DNA from: JAMCXS01 sp964459065 | GTDB taxonomy: Bacteria > Acidobacteriota > Terriglobia > UBA7540 | DNA: 6,888 bases | Direction of reading: 5' to 3' | Assembly: GCA_964459065.1 (NCBI GenBank) | Contig: CAYWMN010000208.1 | Coordinates: 1-6,888, forward strand | Shown here: one piece after another, positions 4,335-6,888 of the stretch | How the letters are laid out: the number at the start of each line of letters is the position of its first letter | Position numbering within the stretch: the stretch's first letter is position 1 | Program-made: the position numbers and the translations under genes | Notes under the pieces: model-generated | Database searches by the model: none | What the model saw: only the letters and a program-made list of their open reading frames with translations | What the model was told of the DNA's origin: nothing

Positions 4335-6743
4335 GTGAGTCAAACCAAAGAAATCACCGAGGCGCAGAATGGCAATTATGATGCCCAGAGCATTCGAGTG
4401 CTGCGGGACCTTGATGCCGTTCGTAAACGCCCGGCGATGTATATCGGCTCAACAGGGCCGTCGGGGCTCCATCATTTAGTTTGGGAGGTTGTGGACAATT
4501 CCGTCGACGAAGCCCTGGCGGGAGAGTGCGACCGGATTGAGATCACCGTCCACAGCGACAACTCGGTGACGGTTGTGGATAACGGGCGCGGGATTCCTGT
4601 TGATATCCATAAGGAGGAAGGCCGCTCAGCCGCCGAGGTGGTGATGACCGTTCTGCACGCTGGCGGAAAATTCGACAGCAAGAGTTACCGGGTTTCAGGA
4701 GGCTTGCACGGCGTGGGCGTGTCCGTGGTGAATGCACTTTCGGAATGGCTGACTCTGGAAATCTGGCGCGACGGCTATACGTGGGAGCAATCCTACGAGC
4801 GCGGCAAGGCTGTGACGACCCTGAAGAAGGAGGGGAAGACCAGCCGGCGGGGCACAAAAATCAGTTTTTTGCCGGACGCGACGATTTTTACCTCAATTGA
4901 GTTCAACCACGATACGCTCTCGCAGCGGCTTCGCGAATTGTCTTTTCTGAACAAAGGGCTGACGATCCACTTTAAGGATGAGAGGAACAATAAGGAGGTT
5001 GAGTTCCGGTACGGTGGTGGAATTGCTGAATTCGTCAAGCACTTGAATAAGAATAAAAACTCTCTGCATCCAGCTCCGATATTCGGCGAGGCTGACCGGG
5101 ACACGATGCACCTTGAATTCGCCATCCAGTACAACGACGGTTATGCGGAAAACGTCTTTACCTTTGCGAATAACATCAACACCGTGGACGGAGGAACTCA
5201 TCTGTCCGGTTTCCGCTCCGGCTTGACGCGTGCCATCAATCAATTCGGGCAAAACCAAAACCTTTTCAAAGATATTAAGGACAACCTGCAGGGCGAGGAC
5301 GTCCGCGAAGGGCTCATCGCCGTGATCAGTGTTCAGTTGCCCCAGCCGCAGTTTGAAGGGCAGACAAAAGGCAAATTAAACAGCGACATCCAGAGCGCCG
5401 TGGGCAGTTTTGTCTATGAACAATTGATGGAGACGTTTGAAAAGAACCCGGCCGTTGGCCGCAAAATCTGCGGGAAGGCGATTGAGGCGGCGCGGGCGCG
5501 CATGGCGGCCCGTAAAGCTCGCGAACTCACGCGGCGCAAAGGCGCGCTGGACTCGGGAGGCCTTCCCGGCAAGCTGGCTGATTGCCAGGAAAAAGACCCC
5601 TCGCGGTGCGAGATCTTCGTGGTGGAGGGTGATTCGGCCGGCGGCTCCGCCAAGATGGGCCGCGACCGCCGCTACCAGGCGATTCTGCCCTTGCGAGGGA
5701 AAATCCTGAACGTTGAAAAAGCGCGTTTCGACAAGATGCTTGCCCATGAGGAAATTCGCGCCCTCATCACCGCGCTGGGCACGAGTATCGGCAAAGAGGA
5801 TTTCGATATCAACAAACTCCGATACTCAAAGGTCATTATCATGACCGACGCTGACATTGACGGATCGCATATTCGGACGCTCCTGCTCACTTTCTTTTAC
5901 CGCCAGATGCCGGAGTTGGTGGAGCGCGGCCACATCTATATTGCGCAGCCTCCGCTCTACCTCATCAAGAAGGGAAAGAGCGTCAAGTACATCCATAACG
6001 AAAAGGAATTCCGGCGGGAAGTGTTGCGGCGCGCCACCGAAGACCATGTCGTCGGAATCGGCGACGGCTCCGACAAGGTTGAACTCAAGGGCGGCGAATT
6101 GACGAATTTTCTGATGGCGCTGGGCGAGTACCTTGAGCTGTTTGACAAGCTGGAAAAGCGCATGGGTGATGCGCGCCCGGTTGACGCTCTTTTGAAAGCA
6201 GATTTGGGGAAAAAGGCGGATCTTGAGAACCAGGAGAAGCTGAAAAAGGTTGAGAAAGATCTGCGCGCCGAGGGTTTTAAGGGCGAGATCATGCTGGATG
6301 TGGAGCACAACCTTTACATCCTGGCGTTTTCAGGTGAAAACCTCGGCGAGCGGGTCATTGACTGGGAATGGGTTTCGAGCGCGGATTACCGCCGCCTGCT
6401 CGATTTGCACCGGCGCGTCCATCCCTATGACCGGCCGCCGTTTTCGGTCTCAACCAATGGAACCCAGATTACCATCGAAGATCGCAAAGACTTGCTGGAG
6501 CACATCATGACGCTCGGCAAGAAAGCTTTCACTGTCCAGCGCTTTAAGGGTCTCGGTGAGATGAACCCCTCACAGCTTTGGGAAACCACCATGGACGCCG
6601 AGCGGAGGACCATGCTTCAGGTAAAGATAGAAGACCGGGCAGAGGCTGAGGATATCTTCACTGTCCTCATGGGCGATGCGGTCGTGCCCCGGCGCGCGTT
6701 CATTGAGGAAAACGCTCTCGACGTTAAAAACCTTGATATCTAG
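4335..6743 (+). CDS. gyrB: DNA gyrase subunit B (ATPase and TOPRIM subunit)
   Basis: The 802-residue ATPase subunit of the A2B2 gyrase uses ATP hydrolysis to introduce negative supercoils. The GHKL ATPase domain (about 1-230) has the catalytic base Glu51 and Asn55 in WEVVDN, Asp82 in VVDNGRGIP (80-88) and the lid GGLHGVG at 122-128. The transducer domain follows, with Lys345 of the QTK loop (343-345) reaching the nucleotide. The TOPRIM domain has EGDSAGGSA starting at Glu431 and the metal-binding TDADID acidic residues 505, 507 and 509. A long insertion of roughly 545-725 interrupts TOPRIM before QRFKGLGEMNP at 735-745, as in E. coli GyrB (804 residues) and unlike the shorter Bacillus type. 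The ending LMGDAVVPRRAFIEENAL is typical. The start GTG 4335 is chosen for its Shine-Dalgarno and the normal N-terminus. ParE/TopoIV is unlikely because gyrA follows after 42 bases. All catalytic residues are present. Confidence 0.98.
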   Translation: MSQTKEITEAQNGNYDAQSIRVLRDLDAVRKRPAMYIGSTGPSGLHHLVWEVVDNSVDEALAGECDRIEITVHSDNSVTVVDNGRGIPVDIHKEEGRSAAEVVMTVLHAGGKFDSKSYRVSGGLHGVGVSVVNALSEWLTLEIWRDGYTWEQSYERGKAVTTLKKEGKTSRRGTKISFLPDATIFTSIEFNHDTLSQRLRELSFLNKGLTIHFKDERNNKEVEFRYGGGIAEFVKHLNKNKNSLHPAPIFGEADRDTMHLEFAIQYNDGYAENVFTFANNINTVDGGTHLSGFRSGLTRAINQFGQNQNLFKDIKDNLQGEDVREGLIAVISVQLPQPQFEGQTKGKLNSDIQSAVGSFVYEQLMETFEKNPAVGRKICGKAIEAARARMAARKARELTRRKGALDSGGLPGKLADCQEKDPSRCEIFVVEGDSAGGSAKMGRDRRYQAILPLRGKILNVEKARFDKMLAHEEIRALITALGTSIGKEDFDINKLRYSKVIIMTDADIDGSHIRTLLLTFFYRQMPELVERGHIYIAQPPLYLIKKGKSVKYIHNEKEFRREVLRRATEDHVVGIGDGSDKVELKGGELTNFLMALGEYLELFDKLEKRMGDARPVDALLKADLGKKADLENQEKLKKVEKDLRAEGFKGEIMLDVEHNLYILAFSGENLGERVIDWEWVSSADYRRLLDLHRRVHPYDRPPFSVSTNGTQITIEDRKDLLEHIMTLGKKAFTVQRFKGLGEMNPSQLWETTMDAERRTMLQVKIEDRAEAEDIFTVLMGDAVVPRRAFIEENALDVKNLDI
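4574..4582 (-). promoter_or_regulatory. Perfect DnaA-box sequence inside gyrB
   Basis: TGTGGATAA, the complement of TTATCCACA, is the only exact consensus DnaA box I found in the window. It is formed by codons of the conserved VVDN of the ATPase site. The near-copy TGTGGACAA at 4490-4498 arises the same way from WEVVDN, 84 bp upstream. Binding is possible, but codon constraint explains both. Confidence 0.3.
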
Positions 6744-6771
6744 CCAATTGCAGGAAACCGATCGGCAAGCA

Positions 6772-6777
6772 AAGGAA
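6772..6777 (+). promoter_or_regulatory. gyrA ribosome binding site
   Basis: AAGGAA ends 8 bases before ATG 6786. It is moderate in strength and supports the start. The 42-bp gap after gyrB has no terminator or promoter, so gyrB and gyrA are probably co-transcribed. Confidence 0.7.
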
Positions 6778-6785
6778 ATTGATTT

Positions 6786-6888
6786 ATGGGTGACCAGGAA
6801 CTGATCAGGCCAGTGAACGAAGTGCCTGTGAATATTGAAGACGAGATGCGGAAATCGTATCTCGATTACGCCATGAGCGTGATCATCG
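6786..6888 (+). CDS. gyrA: DNA gyrase subunit A, N-terminal fragment (runs off the window)
   Basis: Only the first 34 codons are present. They end in IEDEMRKSYLDYAMSVII, which is the hallmark N-terminus of GyrA (the arm that contacts GyrB and leads into the winged-helix DNA cleavage domain). The catalytic tyrosine and the beta-pinwheel C-terminal domain lie beyond the window. The N-terminal lead of about 16 residues before IEDEM is a normal length. ParC is possible from this fragment alone, but adjacency to gyrB favours gyrA. Confidence 0.95.
   Translation, partial: MGDQELIRPVNEVPVNIEDEMRKSYLDYAMSVII

Noticed and set aside
5376..6310. Several minus-strand open frames opposite gyrB
   Set aside because: All are antisense shadows of the well-supported gyrB frame, with no promoter, start signal or family resemblance.

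Overview
This window is a chromosome-replication core locus, with everything on the + strand. From left to right it holds an AIR-synthase-superfamily (HypE/ThiL/SelD-like) ATP-binding protein of unresolved function, a long leader, dnaA, a 207-bp gap that looks like the replication origin (oriC), dnaN, a short gap with a strong intrinsic terminator, gyrB, and the first 34 codons of gyrA. All four replication/topology genes are intact apart from gyrA, which runs off the end of the window. I found no mobile element, CRISPR array, tRNA or rRNA.

The organism is a moderately GC-rich bacterium. GyrB has the E. coli-like length (802 residues, with the long insertion in its C-terminal half), DnaA is a normal four-domain protein of 440 residues, and recF is absent from its usual place between dnaN and gyrB. 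The DnaA DNA-binding signature is GGKHHTTV rather than the common GGRDHTTV. My best guess from the overall flavour of the proteins is Acidobacteriota or a neighbouring Gram-negative phylum, but this is an impression and not a demonstrated placement.

Region by region: 1-77 is upstream sequence with no gene I can support. 78-1133 is the AIR-synthase-like gene. 1134-1560 is a 427-bp non-coding leader with one 9-bp stem-loop, a TATAAT box, and a better promoter (TTGGAA, 17-bp spacer, extended -10 TGC-TAAAAT) about 200 bp before dnaA. 2884-3090 carries six 9-mers within one mismatch of TTWTNCACA. Next to dnaN it also has a box / GC-rich / TTA-CTA-CTA arrangement that matches the DnaA-trio unwinding element described in Bacillus. 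4207-4334 has a 13-bp terminator hairpin followed by a G4/C5 hairpin, which could form an attenuator before gyrB.

The genes fit one process. DnaA binds and opens the origin beside its own gene, DnaN is the sliding clamp loaded at the resulting forks, and GyrB/GyrA form the gyrase that supplies negative supercoiling and removes positive supercoils ahead of the forks. I see no wholly new system. The points worth following are the origin architecture, the changed DnaA recognition helix, the dnaN-gyrB attenuator-like element, and the lack of a Shine-Dalgarno before dnaA.
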